Positions 35,327 to 45,959 are shown, counted from the first letter of the stretch. The stretch: 64,000 bases of DNA from Varibaculum cambriense (GCF_002848005.1 NZ_PKHX01000005.1:124001-188000); one strand, 5' to 3'. Notes: a model not told the origin generated them from the letters alone. Program-made: numbers and translations.

Positions 35327-37506
35327 CGCGGTTCAATACAGTAAGTACTGGTCTTTAAATGCTGGCGCAAGGTGATGGTAGCGCTGCCACTTTTTGCTCT
35401 ATAAAGCACATCGTCCTTTTGCTGCTTTAGCGGTTTTATGGACACTCCGCCACCAGCGGCTATCTCACGGATCTTGGAGACTAAACCTCCCTGTGTCACG
35501 CTCTTTACTTGGCTAGAGCTAGAAGCTCCACACACAGTTTCGTAGCGACCGTCATCGTGGGCATGAATCGGTTGCCCATCGATTTGTCCCACTACTCGCT
35601 TGGCCACATGGACGGCATCCGCGGGGCTAAGCGCATCAATTTTTCCGCCTACCCGAATCGCCGGACACGGATAGTTGGAGTTCAGTTCCGGTTGCGAGAA
35701 CATAACTGAAACATATTTGCCCTGCCATTCAGCACCGCCATCTACAACGCGTCCTCCTGCTGCCCCGGCCTGCAGAATCGCGCCGCGGAGCCGGTCATTG
35801 AAATAGCGATTGTCCATAACTTCTGCAGGCATAGTCCAACAGGATTTACGGATTCTCTCTAAGTTCCCGGCAGCTAAATCATCAAAGAACTGTTGAGTAA
35901 GCCGGATTTGGGAGGACGATACGCCGTCGATATTGGCGATTGCTACCGAACGTATGGGTAGTTCGGGAATCTTTGCTCCTGAATTCTCTAGGTAGTTTTC
36001 CCCCAGTCGGGTTCCCGAAGAAGAGGAGTATTTCCCGTACTTTCCTTTCCCGTTTCCACCATTGGCGCTGTTCCCGGCCTTCACAACCCCCTCAGCTGCG
36101 CCTCCGATCAGGTCACCGTCTCCGCTACCGGTGAAGCTGCCGGCACGAAGTACCCGGGTACCGTTCTTGCCGCTCCCAAAAGTAGTTTTCCCTACTTCGT
36201 ATTGCTTGCTAAGAGGAGGAATAAAGACGAAATCTGTAGTAATGCTGTCCGTATATTCTCCGTTGTCGTCAGGATCATTCGCATCTTTAGCTGTTCCACT
36301 GGCAGTTGCCAAGAAAAGGTAGCCTCCGCTGGCTCGCCACTGATTGTAGCCACTGTGGTTAATGAGCCAGAGATCTTGGCTACCAGTGGTTTTGGTGGCA
36401 CGAATTTCTTGTTTATCTTGGTCCTGGCCATTGAGTTGCACGCTCTTAGTAGCGCCGATTTCAGGTATCTCTTTAGTTGCCGGGTAGCTCAACTCATCTA
36501 CCCGCATGGGATCGTGAGTAACCGCGCCACGACGAGCCATCTCAAGGTTAAAGTCTTCAGAGTCAATCTGAGTGCCATCTGCTTTGTATTTTTCACATGC
36601 TGAATCTGCCCCTGGAAGACATAAGATGATTTCTTCATTATCGGGATCTAGTTGCAGGGCGACATTGAACATGTGGAAGTCGGGATCCTCTTTTAATTGG
36701 GTGAGTTCCTTCTTCACCTTTCCAGTTTTTAGATCAAGTATTTGTACTTTTCCATCCGGGTCGGCGCAGACTGCAAATTTGTCGGCAAATCGGCAGATAG
36801 GAGAGATTCCTTGCGCTGAAAAAATTGCCACCGGCTTGGTCCAGAGCACCTTATTATCCGGGTTAATAACAGAAATGTTACTGGTTGTATCTCGCTGGTA
36901 ATGGAACAAGACTGCCAGGTCATTGGTATTGAAAAGCAGCTGCTGGGTCTCTTGCCCCGAGCCAGGGAAAGTCCCGAATGCCGCCTCGGAAAGACTCTCG
37001 ACCTCGCCGGTAGAAATATCTATCAACCCGGTATTGCAAACGATATGGTTACCAAAGGCTTGGGGCAGGCAAGCCTCGGGACCTATCTGATCAATGGCGC
37101 TGATCGTAGAGTCGTTACCATCAAAATCTTTATGCCACTTCTGTTTACCGCTGGCTAGATCGTAGCCGGTGATGCTGAAAACTCCGCTTTTATTTTCATT
37201 AGGAATGGTATAGAGGGCGACCGCTACCGTTTCCCCATCTTCCGATACGAATGGTGTTATCTGCGTTCCTTTGAGATGGGTGATTTGGGTACGCCAAACC
37301 TCGGCCGCCCCGTTTTCGTACTCGGCAGCTAATTGTTGATAGGGCAGTCGCTGATAGTTACCGGGGTCGTAAGAGTTGCTTTCCTTGGAGGACGAGCCGC
37401 CAAGACTGACGCTTTGGCAAGCTGAAAGCATCGAGAAAGTCAGGATTATTACGCTTAACAGTCCTAAACGGGAAAGTAAACGATTAGTTTTAGGTTGGGG
37501 AGTCAT
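35323..37506 (-). CDS. lipoprotein with PQQ-like beta-propeller
   Basis: 727-residue predicted lipoprotein: a hydrophobic signal ending in the lipobox LSAC (about residues 27-30), then a Ser/Gly linker. Residues about 55-470 contain repeats of the GYDLASGKQKWHKDF type, typical of PQQ-like (YVTN) propeller blades. A Gly/Ser/Lys-rich linker (about 470-520) leads to a C-terminal domain (about 545-727) with several cysteines and an NTF2-like opening (LTQQFFDDLAAGNLERIRKS). No enzyme motif was found; such propellers are usually scaffolds on the cell surface. The 258-base gap upstream (37507-37764) holds the divergent promoters of this gene and fba, which I cannot resolve. Confidence 0.78.
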   Translation of the reverse strand: MTPQPKTNRLLSRLGLLSVIILTFSMLSACQSVSLGGSSSKESNSYDPGNYQRLPYQQLAAEYENGAAEVWRTQITHLKGTQITPFVSEDGETVAVALYTIPNENKSGVFSITGYDLASGKQKWHKDFDGNDSTISAIDQIGPEACLPQAFGNHIVCNTGLIDISTGEVESLSEAAFGTFPGSGQETQQLLFNTNDLAVLFHYQRDTTSNISVINPDNKVLWTKPVAIFSAQGISPICRFADKFAVCADPDGKVQILDLKTGKVKKELTQLKEDPDFHMFNVALQLDPDNEEIILCLPGADSACEKYKADGTQIDSEDFNLEMARRGAVTHDPMRVDELSYPATKEIPEIGATKSVQLNGQDQDKQEIRATKTTGSQDLWLINHSGYNQWRASGGYLFLATASGTAKDANDPDDNGEYTDSITTDFVFIPPLSKQYEVGKTTFGSGKNGTRVLRAGSFTGSGDGDLIGGAAEGVVKAGNSANGGNGKGKYGKYSSSSGTRLGENYLENSGAKIPELPIRSVAIANIDGVSSSQIRLTQQFFDDLAAGNLERIRKSCWTMPAEVMDNRYFNDRLRGAILQAGAAGGRVVDGGAEWQGKYVSVMFSQPELNSNYPCPAIRVGGKIDALSPADAVHVAKRVVGQIDGQPIHAHDDGRYETVCGASSSSQVKSVTQGGLVSKIREIAAGGGVSIKPLKQQKDDVLYRAKSGSATITLRQHLKTSTYCIEPR

Positions 37507-37764
37507 ATATTTTTTCTATCACTTAACCGAGTTGCGACGAGTAGATATAGGGGGCAACTTAGCGCTCTGGCTGACAAATGAGACAAAATAAAAATCGGAT
37601 GGGAAAACGTTTGATTCTTAACTGGAACGCAACTGTTGTTGAGAGAAGTAGTAGCTCGCTTTTGAGATGTGGGTGACAAAGATTTGGGACACAAGACCCT
37701 GCACTAAGCTAGACCTTGTGAGAGAATGAAAGACGTAAGAACTCTATCTTAAAGGAGGGCCCTC

Positions 37765-38790
37765 GTGCCTATTGCAACCCCTGATGTATATAACGAAATG
37801 CTAGATCGCGCCAAGGAAGGCAAATTTGCTTATCCCGCGATCAACGTTACTTCTTCCCAGACGCTAACTGCTGCAATTCGTGGTTTCGCTGAGGCAGAAT
37901 CTGACGGGATCATCCAGGTTTCGGTAGGCGGTGCCGAATACTGGTCAGGCTCCACCGTTAAAGATCGGGTAGCTGGCTCCCTGGCAATGGCCGCCTATGC
38001 GCGGGAGATTGCCAAGAATTACCCGGTCACCGTGGCTTTGCACACTGACCACTGCGCCAAGCAGAACATTGATTCTTGGATTCGTCCTCTAATGGAGCTA
38101 GAAGCGGAAGAGGTTAAGGCGGGACGTTTGCCGGCCTACCAGTCCCATATGTGGGATGGCTCCTCCGTTCCGCTGAAAGAAAACCTGGAAATCGCGCAGG
38201 AACTGCTGGATCTGTCGGTTAAGGCCAACACCATCCTAGAGGTCGAGATCGGCGTTGTCGGTGGCGAAGAAGACGGTATCGTTGGCGAAATCAACGAGAA
38301 ACTCTACACCACCCCCGAAGATGGCATGAAGACCGCCGAAGCTTTGGGATTTGGTGAAAAGGGACGTTACCTGACCGCTTTGACCTTCGGTAACGTCCAC
38401 GGTGCCTACAAGCCAGGACACGTTAAACTGCGTCCGGAAATCTTGGGTGAGATTCAAGAGGCCGTAGGTAAGAAGTATGGCAAGGGTGACCGTCCGTTTG
38501 ACCTGGTAATGCACGGTGGCTCCGGTTCGACTGCCGAAGAAATCGCCACTGCGGTAAAGAACGGCGTTATCAAGATGAACGTAGACACCGACACCCAGTA
38601 CGCTTTCACTCGTCCGATTGCTGATTGGATGTACAAGAACTACGAAGGTGTTTTGAAGGTTGACGGCGAAGTCGGCATCAAGAAGCAGTACGACCCGCGT
38701 TCGTGGGGCAAAGCTGCCGAAGCCGGCATGGCCGCTCGCGTAGTCGAAGCGTGTGAGCGTCTCGGCTCGGTCGGCACCAAGATGAAGTAA
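37765..38790 (+). CDS. fba: class II fructose-bisphosphate aldolase
   Basis: Zinc-dependent cleavage of fructose 1,6-bisphosphate, the step after the phosphofructokinase of this window. 341 residues. Zinc and catalytic residues lie in ALHTDHCAKQ near 93, a second motif in VEIGVVGGEEDG near 161, and the phosphate-binding LVMHGGSGSTAEEI near 249. GTG start six bases after AAAGGAGG. A single-gene unit with its own terminator. Longer than the E. coli-type minimum and typical of actinobacterial Fba. Confidence 0.97.
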   Translation: MPIATPDVYNEMLDRAKEGKFAYPAINVTSSQTLTAAIRGFAEAESDGIIQVSVGGAEYWSGSTVKDRVAGSLAMAAYAREIAKNYPVTVALHTDHCAKQNIDSWIRPLMELEAEEVKAGRLPAYQSHMWDGSSVPLKENLEIAQELLDLSVKANTILEVEIGVVGGEEDGIVGEINEKLYTTPEDGMKTAEALGFGEKGRYLTALTFGNVHGAYKPGHVKLRPEILGEIQEAVGKKYGKGDRPFDLVMHGGSGSTAEEIATAVKNGVIKMNVDTDTQYAFTRPIADWMYKNYEGVLKVDGEVGIKKQYDPRSWGKAAEAGMAARVVEACERLGSVGTKMK

Positions 38791-38821
38791 CTCTGCTGTT
38801 TAGCTAGTTACCTAAAGATTT

Positions 38822-38883
38822 AAGGGTAGCCCTGGCGGGTTCTCGGGCATTAGCCCGGGTTTCCGCCGGGGCTACCCTTTTTT
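38822..38883 (+). terminator. intrinsic terminator after fba
   Basis: AAGGGTAGCCC (38822-38832) pairs with GGGCTACCCTT (38869-38879). Inside it lie GGCGG/CCGCC and CTCGGGC/GCCCGGG pairs, and TTTTTT ends it. It forms a long, nearly continuous hairpin. Confidence 0.93.
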
Positions 38884-38967
38884 GCACTTTTATCCCCGAA
38901 GCATTACTGCAGAATCTAAAGAATCTAAATTTTTTTTGGGGAAGCCTCACTTTAAAAACGAAATCGC

Positions 38968-39200
38968 CCTCCCGCGACCGAATCACCCTCCGGATTTGTG
39001 AATATGGGCGGAGAAAGTGCGCTTTTCATGGGCGCGGGAGGGTGCTTTTGTACGGGGAGGGCGTTTTTGCTCGCGTTTCTTCTTGATACCTGACGAGTTC
39101 ACCCTCCGGCGACAAGATCGCCCTCCGGATTTGTGAATATGGGCGGAGAAAGTGCGCTTTTCATGGGCGCGGGAGGGTGTTTTGGTACGGGGAGGGTGCA
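38968..39200. repeat. tandem copies of a CCCTCC/GGAGGG intergenic repeat
   Basis: Two direct copies at a 135-base period. Bases 38986-39044 and 39121-39179 are identical over 59 bases, and similarity continues on both sides. Each copy has CCCTCC near its left end and GGAGGGTG at its right end, able to close a stem over a 45-base loop that itself contains GAAAGTGCGCTTTTC. A diverged relative lies at 51971-52079. Together with the fba terminator this fills the 461-base gap 38791-39251; no gene is seen. Confidence 0.9.
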
Positions 39201-39251
39201 GGTGTAAGTTAGGTTCCCCTAATTGCCAACAGGCAGAAATGCTTAGAAGAG

Positions 39252-39821
39252 TTAGTCGCTTAGACCAGCTCGCACGTCGCTAAGGCGGGGAGCATCGAAA
39301 TCCTTCTGCGAAATCTGCAACCGATCCTCGGGGTCAATCTTCACTGGCCATTCAATACCAAGTTCTGGATCAAGAGGAGTCAGAGCCCCTCCCGGCATAC
39401 CCGGCTGCCATTCATCGGTAAAGAAATAAAGATATTCGCTGTTTCCGGGGGAAACAGCTTGAAAACCATTGCAAACGCCTTGGGGAACCAACACCATCAC
39501 CCCGGGAGTAATCTCCACGGTTACCACTGCGCCAAAAGTTGGTGATCCAGGGCGAATATCTACGTATGCTCCAAATACTTCACCGGTAACTACCGTCACC
39601 AGTTTGGTCATTGCTTCTGCATGTAGCCCTCGCACTGCGCCATGGTGGGTAAGAGTGTTGTTACATTGTTCAAAAACCGTAGGAATATCATTTTCGGCCA
39701 ACCAGGAACGGCGGAAAAGCTCTCGAATAGTGCCCCTCTCATCTGTAACCTGTTTTGGATAAATTACGAAGAGTCCGTCGATATCGGTTTTTTGTTTAGT
39801 TGCCGGAATAATTTCAACCAT
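39252..39821 (-). CDS. rmlC: dTDP-4-dehydrorhamnose 3,5-epimerase family protein
   Basis: Third step of dTDP-L-rhamnose synthesis. 189-residue cupin. Family landmarks are DERGTIRELFRRSW, the catalytic-His RGLHAE (H near 67), VDIRPGSPTFG, the VLVPQGVCNGFQ strand and the closing GIEWPV. In classical RmlC the RGLH motif continues with aromatic/Gln and the late strand reads HGF; here they are RGLHAE and NGF, a variant group. All three partner genes (rmlA, B, D) are in the same locus. Last gene of a leftward run rmlB-GT4-rmlC, 147 bases after the glycosyltransferase. Confidence 0.85.
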   Translation of the reverse strand: MVEIIPATKQKTDIDGLFVIYPKQVTDERGTIRELFRRSWLAENDIPTVFEQCNNTLTHHGAVRGLHAEAMTKLVTVVTGEVFGAYVDIRPGSPTFGAVVTVEITPGVMVLVPQGVCNGFQAVSPGNSEYLYFFTDEWQPGMPGGALTPLDPELGIEWPVKIDPEDRLQISQKDFDAPRLSDVRAGLSD

Positions 39822-39968
39822 GATGTTCCCCCAGGTGGTCCCTGCTTATTTTTGCTTATCCGCATTTTCACAGTAGCATCGTTTAACTAGATCCTTGGTA
39901 TCGAAGAGGAAAACTAGCCGAAAAATTCTAATTTTACTTATGAATTTTCATAGGATCGGGAGCGGTGC

Positions 39969-41087
39969 TTATTTTTCCCAACATGTCGTGCGCAAAGCCT
40001 CATGATAAGTAGCACAAACTTTTTCCCAGGTGAAAAGCTCTTTAGCGCGCAAGAAGCCAGCATTTCCCAGGTATTTACGGCGCGCCGGATTATCCATTAG
40101 TGCCGTAATAGCTGCAGCAATCTCTTCGCTATGGGGATTTACGAATTCGCCGCAGTCCCCTAAAACCTCTCGGGAATAGACGGTGTCCCGCGCCAAAATC
40201 GCCGACCCAGAGGTCATCGCTTGTACCAGGGCGGGATTAGTCCCGCCCACGGAGTGCCCATGAAAGTAGAGGCCGCAGTGCGCAAAGAGCCGGTTTAGAA
40301 GGGATTCATCATTCACATGTCCCATCCAGATCACTGATTTATATTTTTGGCTTAACTTCTGCGCTTGTTTATCTAACTGGCCATTCCAGCCCGTAGATCC
40401 CACCAGTACCACCGGATATTTGCGAGCAATCTGCGGTACTGCCGCAAAGAATTCCTCTACAGTATTTTCAGGGACAAAACGGCAAACTAGGAGTACGTAA
40501 TCTCCCTGCGGGATCCCATGCATATCTGAAAAATTCTGTATCGGGTCGCCGCCGTAGGGAGCGTAAAAGCCGCCGCGATCAAATTCTTTTTCCCAATATT
40601 CTCGAATTGCTTGTGAATCAAACAGTAGGTGGTTTCCAAATTTTGCCGTACACCAGGCTCCTGCGTAGAGCACCTTTTTTGCCAGGTTTCCCCACTTGTC
40701 ACGCTGCCATTCTAAACCGTCGGTATTTATCAGGGTCGGTATGCGCGCCGCACGTAGCAGGGGAAGCCAAAAACCATTTGCGGTGTTCATAACTAGTGCC
40801 ACATCACTGCCGTGAAGAATGGTTCCTACCGTAGAGGTCAAACCTGAAGACAGATTAGATAAGGATTTAACTTCCACCGAGGGAGCAGTAAGGCAACTAA
40901 CGTGAGGTGGTAAGGATTTTAAATCTCCAGGTGTGTCCCGCCGATTCCAAACGGTTACTTCCCATCCTTTATCAGCTAGATAGGGAACTAGGTGGCGCAC
41001 GGCAGTTTCGAGTCCGCCATAGTGGGACGGATACCCGCGAGTGCCGATAATGGTAACTCGCGGGCGGCGTTGCACTTTTTCTGTCAT
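39969..41087 (-). CDS. GT4 glycosyltransferase (DUF1972, rhamnosyltransferase type)
   Basis: 372-residue GT-B glycosyltransferase. The N-terminus IIGTRGYPSHYGGLETAVRH matches the DUF1972 domain found in rhamnosyltransferases of Gram-positive rhamnan loci. The GT4 donor domain has SVGGTNPALVQAMTSG and a conserved Glu region near residue 285. It is likely to add a rhamnose (or other sugar) to the lipid-linked chain at the cytoplasmic face. 21 bases downstream of rmlB and in its operon. Confidence 0.87.
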   Translation of the reverse strand: MTEKVQRRPRVTIIGTRGYPSHYGGLETAVRHLVPYLADKGWEVTVWNRRDTPGDLKSLPPHVSCLTAPSVEVKSLSNLSSGLTSTVGTILHGSDVALVMNTANGFWLPLLRAARIPTLINTDGLEWQRDKWGNLAKKVLYAGAWCTAKFGNHLLFDSQAIREYWEKEFDRGGFYAPYGGDPIQNFSDMHGIPQGDYVLLVCRFVPENTVEEFFAAVPQIARKYPVVLVGSTGWNGQLDKQAQKLSQKYKSVIWMGHVNDESLLNRLFAHCGLYFHGHSVGGTNPALVQAMTSGSAILARDTVYSREVLGDCGEFVNPHSEEIAAAITALMDNPARRKYLGNAGFLRAKELFTWEKVCATYHEALRTTCWEK

Positions 41088-41108
41088 CTACGCGAAATAT
41101 TCCTTGTG

Positions 41109-42125
<1,017 letters not shown>

Positions 42126-42351
42126 CTATCTAGTTACCCAGATTCTACCGCTGGAACTATTGTGCTTCTAGTTTCGCGGCTGTAAGGGATGGAAATTCGT
42201 TTGTATCTTCGCGAGTATGTCAATAATTAATTCCTTTGACGTAGGCTATCTAAAGGATTTAGCGCCGGTGTAATCAGATTTTTCAAATTAGTATGGAAAA
42301 CTGGAGAGCAAAAATCTATTGAGTGACTAGGTTGAAATAATTAGGTAAGAG

Positions 42352-43326
42352 ATGCAGGACAATAGACAAGGTCTTTCCCCTGATGAGGAAATAGTGTATG
42401 CCGTGGTGGTTACCTACGAACCCGATGGCCGAGTTGCGGATCTTTTGCATAGTCTCACTACTCAGGTTGAACAAATAATTGTTATAGATAACGGTTCTTC
42501 CCTTGACTCGCTCGCCCTATTAAAAGCGGAATGTTCTGCTGAAGGCGCGCTGTTAACGGAACTAAATGAAAACACCGGGATTGCCCATGCTCAGAACGTG
42601 GGGATAAATCGTGCCCTTAAAGAGGGAGCAGATTACGTTCTGCTGTTTGATCAAGACTCGCTGCCCCAACCAGATATGGTTTCCCGCCTCGTATCTTTTT
42701 ATACCGAGATGAACACCAAGGCATCAGCTAAGCGGCTTCCCCCCATCGCAGCGGTAGGGCCATGCATTTTGGATAGCAAGGGGAAAGGCAGTCCACTTGT
42801 ATATGTAAAGCGGCGTTGGGCTCCAGGCAAGGCAAAGTCTACGGAGCTTACGCGCCCAGCTGTGCCAGTAGCATTCTTACTGGCTTCTGGGTGTCTAATC
42901 TCCAAAGAAGCGTTGCAAACTGTGGGTCTGATGAACGAAGGATATTTCATTGATCATGTAGACATGGAATGGTGTTTACGGGCAGAGAAACAGGGATATC
43001 AACTGTTGGTTAGTACTGGCAGCAGGCTCCCTCATTCTTTTGGGGACAGTACAGTCGCGATACCGCTACTTAAACGGAAGGTGCACGTGCATGCCCCGGT
43101 ACGATCCTATTACGTAGTGCGCAATACCATCGCTTTATGCCGCACTTCCTTGATGCCTTGGCGTTGGCGTGTCCGATATCTGCTTTGGCTTATTCCCTAT
43201 AGTGCAGTAAATATATTTTTAACTGGTAGCTCGCGAGAGCAGCTGCATTGGCTGGTTCGGGGAGTAACAGACGGGATTACTGCTCGAACTGGGAAGGCGG
43301 AACATTCCACCTTTGCGTTCCGATAA
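42352..43326 (+). CDS. GT2 glycosyltransferase (rhamnosyltransferase type)
   Basis: 324-residue GT-A enzyme. VVVTYEPDGRVADLL, IIVIDNGSS near 46, LNENTGIAHAQNVGI near 80 and the DxD-equivalent LLFDQDS near 101 fit the WbbL/RfbN rhamnosyltransferase group. A late basic/hydrophobic C-terminus (RWRVRYLLWLIPYSAVNIFL) suggests membrane association. The only rightward gene in this half of the locus. Its last 50 bases overlap the end of the convergent double-GT2 gene. Weak ribosome-binding site. Confidence 0.87.
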   Translation: MQDNRQGLSPDEEIVYAVVVTYEPDGRVADLLHSLTTQVEQIIVIDNGSSLDSLALLKAECSAEGALLTELNENTGIAHAQNVGINRALKEGADYVLLFDQDSLPQPDMVSRLVSFYTEMNTKASAKRLPPIAAVGPCILDSKGKGSPLVYVKRRWAPGKAKSTELTRPAVPVAFLLASGCLISKEALQTVGLMNEGYFIDHVDMEWCLRAEKQGYQLLVSTGSRLPHSFGDSTVAIPLLKRKVHVHAPVRSYYVVRNTIALCRTSLMPWRWRVRYLLWLIPYSAVNIFLTGSSREQLHWLVRGVTDGITARTGKAEHSTFAFR

Positions 43327-44959
43327 GCACTTTAATCGCACGTTTTATCCGGGAAGCTATTCTCCGCGGGAGGCTGCGGTTATCTACGGTTGCCCCGTGC
43401 ATTGCTACATAAGGCATATACGGATCTTGCTTGGGCATGCCCCAGATGCCAAAAATTCGTCCAATTTCCCAGCTTTGCACATTGTTGACACGAGATTTTG
43501 ACTCAAAATGATAGAGTCGAACATCGCTTAACCAGACTATGCGCCTGCCGGTAGAGCGGATTTTATAGCATAAATCTACATCATTGAAGTTGTTGGGTAG
43601 ATCTTCTGAAAAGCCGCCTACCTCCTCGTATACGTCTCGGCGCATGGCCATACAGGCACCAGTTACTCCAGATACCTCGTGATTTACGCGAAGTTCGCTG
43701 AAATATCCGTTGGTTTGGCTGGATAGCTCCCGATAGGGATGGCGTAAATCATCGCGAATGAAAATTAAGCCTACGTGCTGAATACTCTCGTCTTCGTACA
43801 CGAGATAGGCTCCGGTAGCTCCCAGATCTTCCTCGTTAAGAAGAGAACACATTTGCTCAATATAGCGATCGGAATTCACTTGCATATCGTCATTCATAAA
43901 CAGGACGTACTGTCCGGTTGAGTGCACGAAACCGTCATTGCATTTTTCTGAAAAGTTGAAAGGTTTGTCATATCTGACACCGACAAATTTGTCACCGGCA
44001 ATCCGATCCAAATCTGCTACTACCTCAGCGGGAGTATCGGAATCGTAAACCACTACAATTTCCAGGTTTTCATGATCGGTATGTTGCAAAAGAGAACGAA
44101 CGGCTTCGGTTACCATTACTCGTCGTTCGCCCCAGATAGTAGCGGCAGTTCCCCTGGTAGGTATAATGACGCTAACCCGAATATCCGGGTTCAAATAGCG
44201 GATAGTATCGTAAGTGTGGGGAAGCGAGGACATGACCGCTTTGTCATGGGGGCGGCCTACCCGTTGTAAATGATCATTTACCGCTTTTAGACCGGATACC
44301 GATGCATAATCTTTTTCGTTGGGATTATCAGCTGTAGAGCCTTTTACCGCGCGCCAATGGTAGAGAACTTTTGGAATGTGAACTACTTCTTCACAAAGCT
44401 CAGTAACCCGCAGTGCCAGGTCGTGATCCTGGCTGCCATCATAGCCAGGGCGGAATCCTCCAACCTGTTTTACTAAATCTGCCCGCAAAACTGAGAGGTG
44501 ACCCAGATACATTTGATGGCGTAGGCGTTCGGGGGACCATTTTGGTTTTTGAAAAGTATCCCAATGCTTGATGCCACTTTCATCGGTCTTATCTTCATTG
44601 GAGTAGATGTAGCCAGCTTTCGGGTGGGCTAGAATCGCTTCTGATACTGCTTGCAGCGCATCCTTGGTCAGCAGGTCATCGTGGTCGAGTAGCACGATCC
44701 ACTTACCGCCAGCCATGTTTAGTGCATCTTGAGAGGCCGCAACAATTCCCCCATTTTTAGATCTGGTTTGAAACCTAATCCGGGAGTCAAGTTGGGATTT
44801 TTTCTGCAGTACTTTTGTGACTTCGGGATTATCTGAACAATCGTCTACCAGAAGTAATTCCCAATCTCCACACTTTTGTTTGCGAACAGATTCGATGGTT
44901 TGGGCGAGAAGATGCGGTTCAGGTTTATAAACAGGTACAACAATAGAAAATAGTGGCAT
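43277..44959 (-). CDS. double-domain GT2 glycosyltransferase
   Basis: 560 residues with two GT-A domains in series. Domain 1 is about 1-215 (FSIVVPVYKPEPHLLAQTIE, LLDHDDLLT near 93). Domain 2 is about 255-500 (RVSVIIPTRGT, NDGFVHSTGQYVLFMNDDMQ near 350, VTGACMAMRRDVY, FNDVDLCYK near 465 supplying the catalytic Asp). The basic tail after 520 may bind membrane. It probably makes two linkages or a repeating linkage of the rhamnose-containing glycan. The start is one base after the methyltransferase stop (TAAGATG), so it is coupled to the exporter operon. Confidence 0.88.
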   Translation of the reverse strand: MPLFSIVVPVYKPEPHLLAQTIESVRKQKCGDWELLLVDDCSDNPEVTKVLQKKSQLDSRIRFQTRSKNGGIVAASQDALNMAGGKWIVLLDHDDLLTKDALQAVSEAILAHPKAGYIYSNEDKTDESGIKHWDTFQKPKWSPERLRHQMYLGHLSVLRADLVKQVGGFRPGYDGSQDHDLALRVTELCEEVVHIPKVLYHWRAVKGSTADNPNEKDYASVSGLKAVNDHLQRVGRPHDKAVMSSLPHTYDTIRYLNPDIRVSVIIPTRGTAATIWGERRVMVTEAVRSLLQHTDHENLEIVVVYDSDTPAEVVADLDRIAGDKFVGVRYDKPFNFSEKCNDGFVHSTGQYVLFMNDDMQVNSDRYIEQMCSLLNEEDLGATGAYLVYEDESIQHVGLIFIRDDLRHPYRELSSQTNGYFSELRVNHEVSGVTGACMAMRRDVYEEVGGFSEDLPNNFNDVDLCYKIRSTGRRIVWLSDVRLYHFESKSRVNNVQSWEIGRIFGIWGMPKQDPYMPYVAMHGATVDNRSLPRRIASRIKRAIKVLIGTQRWNVPPSQFEQ

Positions 44960-44960
44960 C

Positions 44961-45959
44961 TTATCTCACCTTAAGTTTCTGTTTTGCCTTCTCAATAAAT
45001 TTCAGAATTTTTTCCTTGGGATTATTGAAATCCGTCCTGTCCAGTTTCTGGGTAGCTTGTGCAAGTTTCTCCTCAAGGTCATTTTTATATTGAGCATCGT
45101 TACGAATGATTTGCTCTTTCATCTTGAGATCGTTTGCCAAACGCAGCAATTCTGATTCCCGGCTCCGTAGGCGCTCCAGCTCGGTCTCCCGTAACTTTCC
45201 ATGGATAGCCTCGCTACGTAGCAGGCGTGCAGATTCAGTAAATTTATCCTCTACCTTCGGGTAGGGGATAAGGGGCGCTATCTCCACTTCTTCGGAGGAG
45301 ATAGAAGATGAGGGAGTACACGTTAGTATGAACTCTTCGTCCATAGCTTGAGGCTGATGCCGTACCCAATCAACCACATTTTCGGGGACTATTTCGGAGC
45401 TACCACTTTCGTCATTTTCTAAAACTTCTTTTACTACCGAGTGCGCCGTTTCAATGCAGAATCCAGCCATAGTCAGACTTTTAGTCAGTGTGGAAAAAGC
45501 CCAATACTTGAACCCGGTGGGCAGTTCGAATCCGGCAAGAGTCGCAATGCGTCGAGAACCATGCAAAGAATTTTTTGCCACTAATAACAGCACTCCGTCA
45601 GGAACTAATAGTTTCTTGGCTGCCTGCAAGACTGGCAAAAGATCAGCATCTCCAAGCCAAACAATTACGGCTCCATAAGTATTACCAATCGTCTTCGTGA
45701 CACTGCCAAGTCCGGCTCTGCTGTCAATGACCGTTAGGTTTCTGGTAGCAATAGTAGAAGAATGAGGATCGCTGTTTGTAGTGACTGTTACCGGATGCCC
45801 ACGATCTGCCAACAGCTCACCAAATTCTCCAGTCTCATCGCCTATTTCTAATATCTCTGTGTCATTCGGAAGGCTATTGATTACATATCGATAAATAGCT
45901 CCACAAGCGCTATTATCATCCGTGACATCAATCGGTTTACTATGCATCGTTAATCCCAT
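44961..45959 (-). CDS. methyltransferase-like protein with C-terminal coiled coil
   Basis: 332 residues. Residues 25-185 resemble a class I SAM-dependent methyltransferase: motif I ILEIGDETGEFGELL (36-50) and the AAKKLLVPDGVLLLVAK post-motif strand (113-129). A linker (186-235) is followed by a charged coiled coil (about 238-308: ETELERLRSRESELLRLAND) and a basic amphipathic end (EKILKFIEKAKQKLKVR). This layout, between a Wzt-type ATPase and a glycosyltransferase, recalls WbdD, which caps O-antigen chains and measures length with a coiled coil. Here no kinase domain is present. Motif I is loose, so activity is unproven. It overlaps the upstream ATPase gene by 10 bases; an ATG at 45947 is an alternative start. 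Confidence 0.75.
   Translation of the reverse strand: MGLTMHSKPIDVTDDNSACGAIYRYVINSLPNDTEILEIGDETGEFGELLADRGHPVTVTTNSDPHSSTIATRNLTVIDSRAGLGSVTKTIGNTYGAVIVWLGDADLLPVLQAAKKLLVPDGVLLLVAKNSLHGSRRIATLAGFELPTGFKYWAFSTLTKSLTMAGFCIETAHSVVKEVLENDESGSSEIVPENVVDWVRHQPQAMDEEFILTCTPSSSISSEEVEIAPLIPYPKVEDKFTESARLLRSEAIHGKLRETELERLRSRESELLRLANDLKMKEQIIRNDAQYKNDLEEKLAQATQKLDRTDFNNPKEKILKFIEKAKQKLKVR

Noticed and set aside
38968..39200. The regularly spaced repeats considered as a CRISPR array.
   Set aside because: Only two copies, 135-base period, long identical units including the would-be spacer, and no cas genes.
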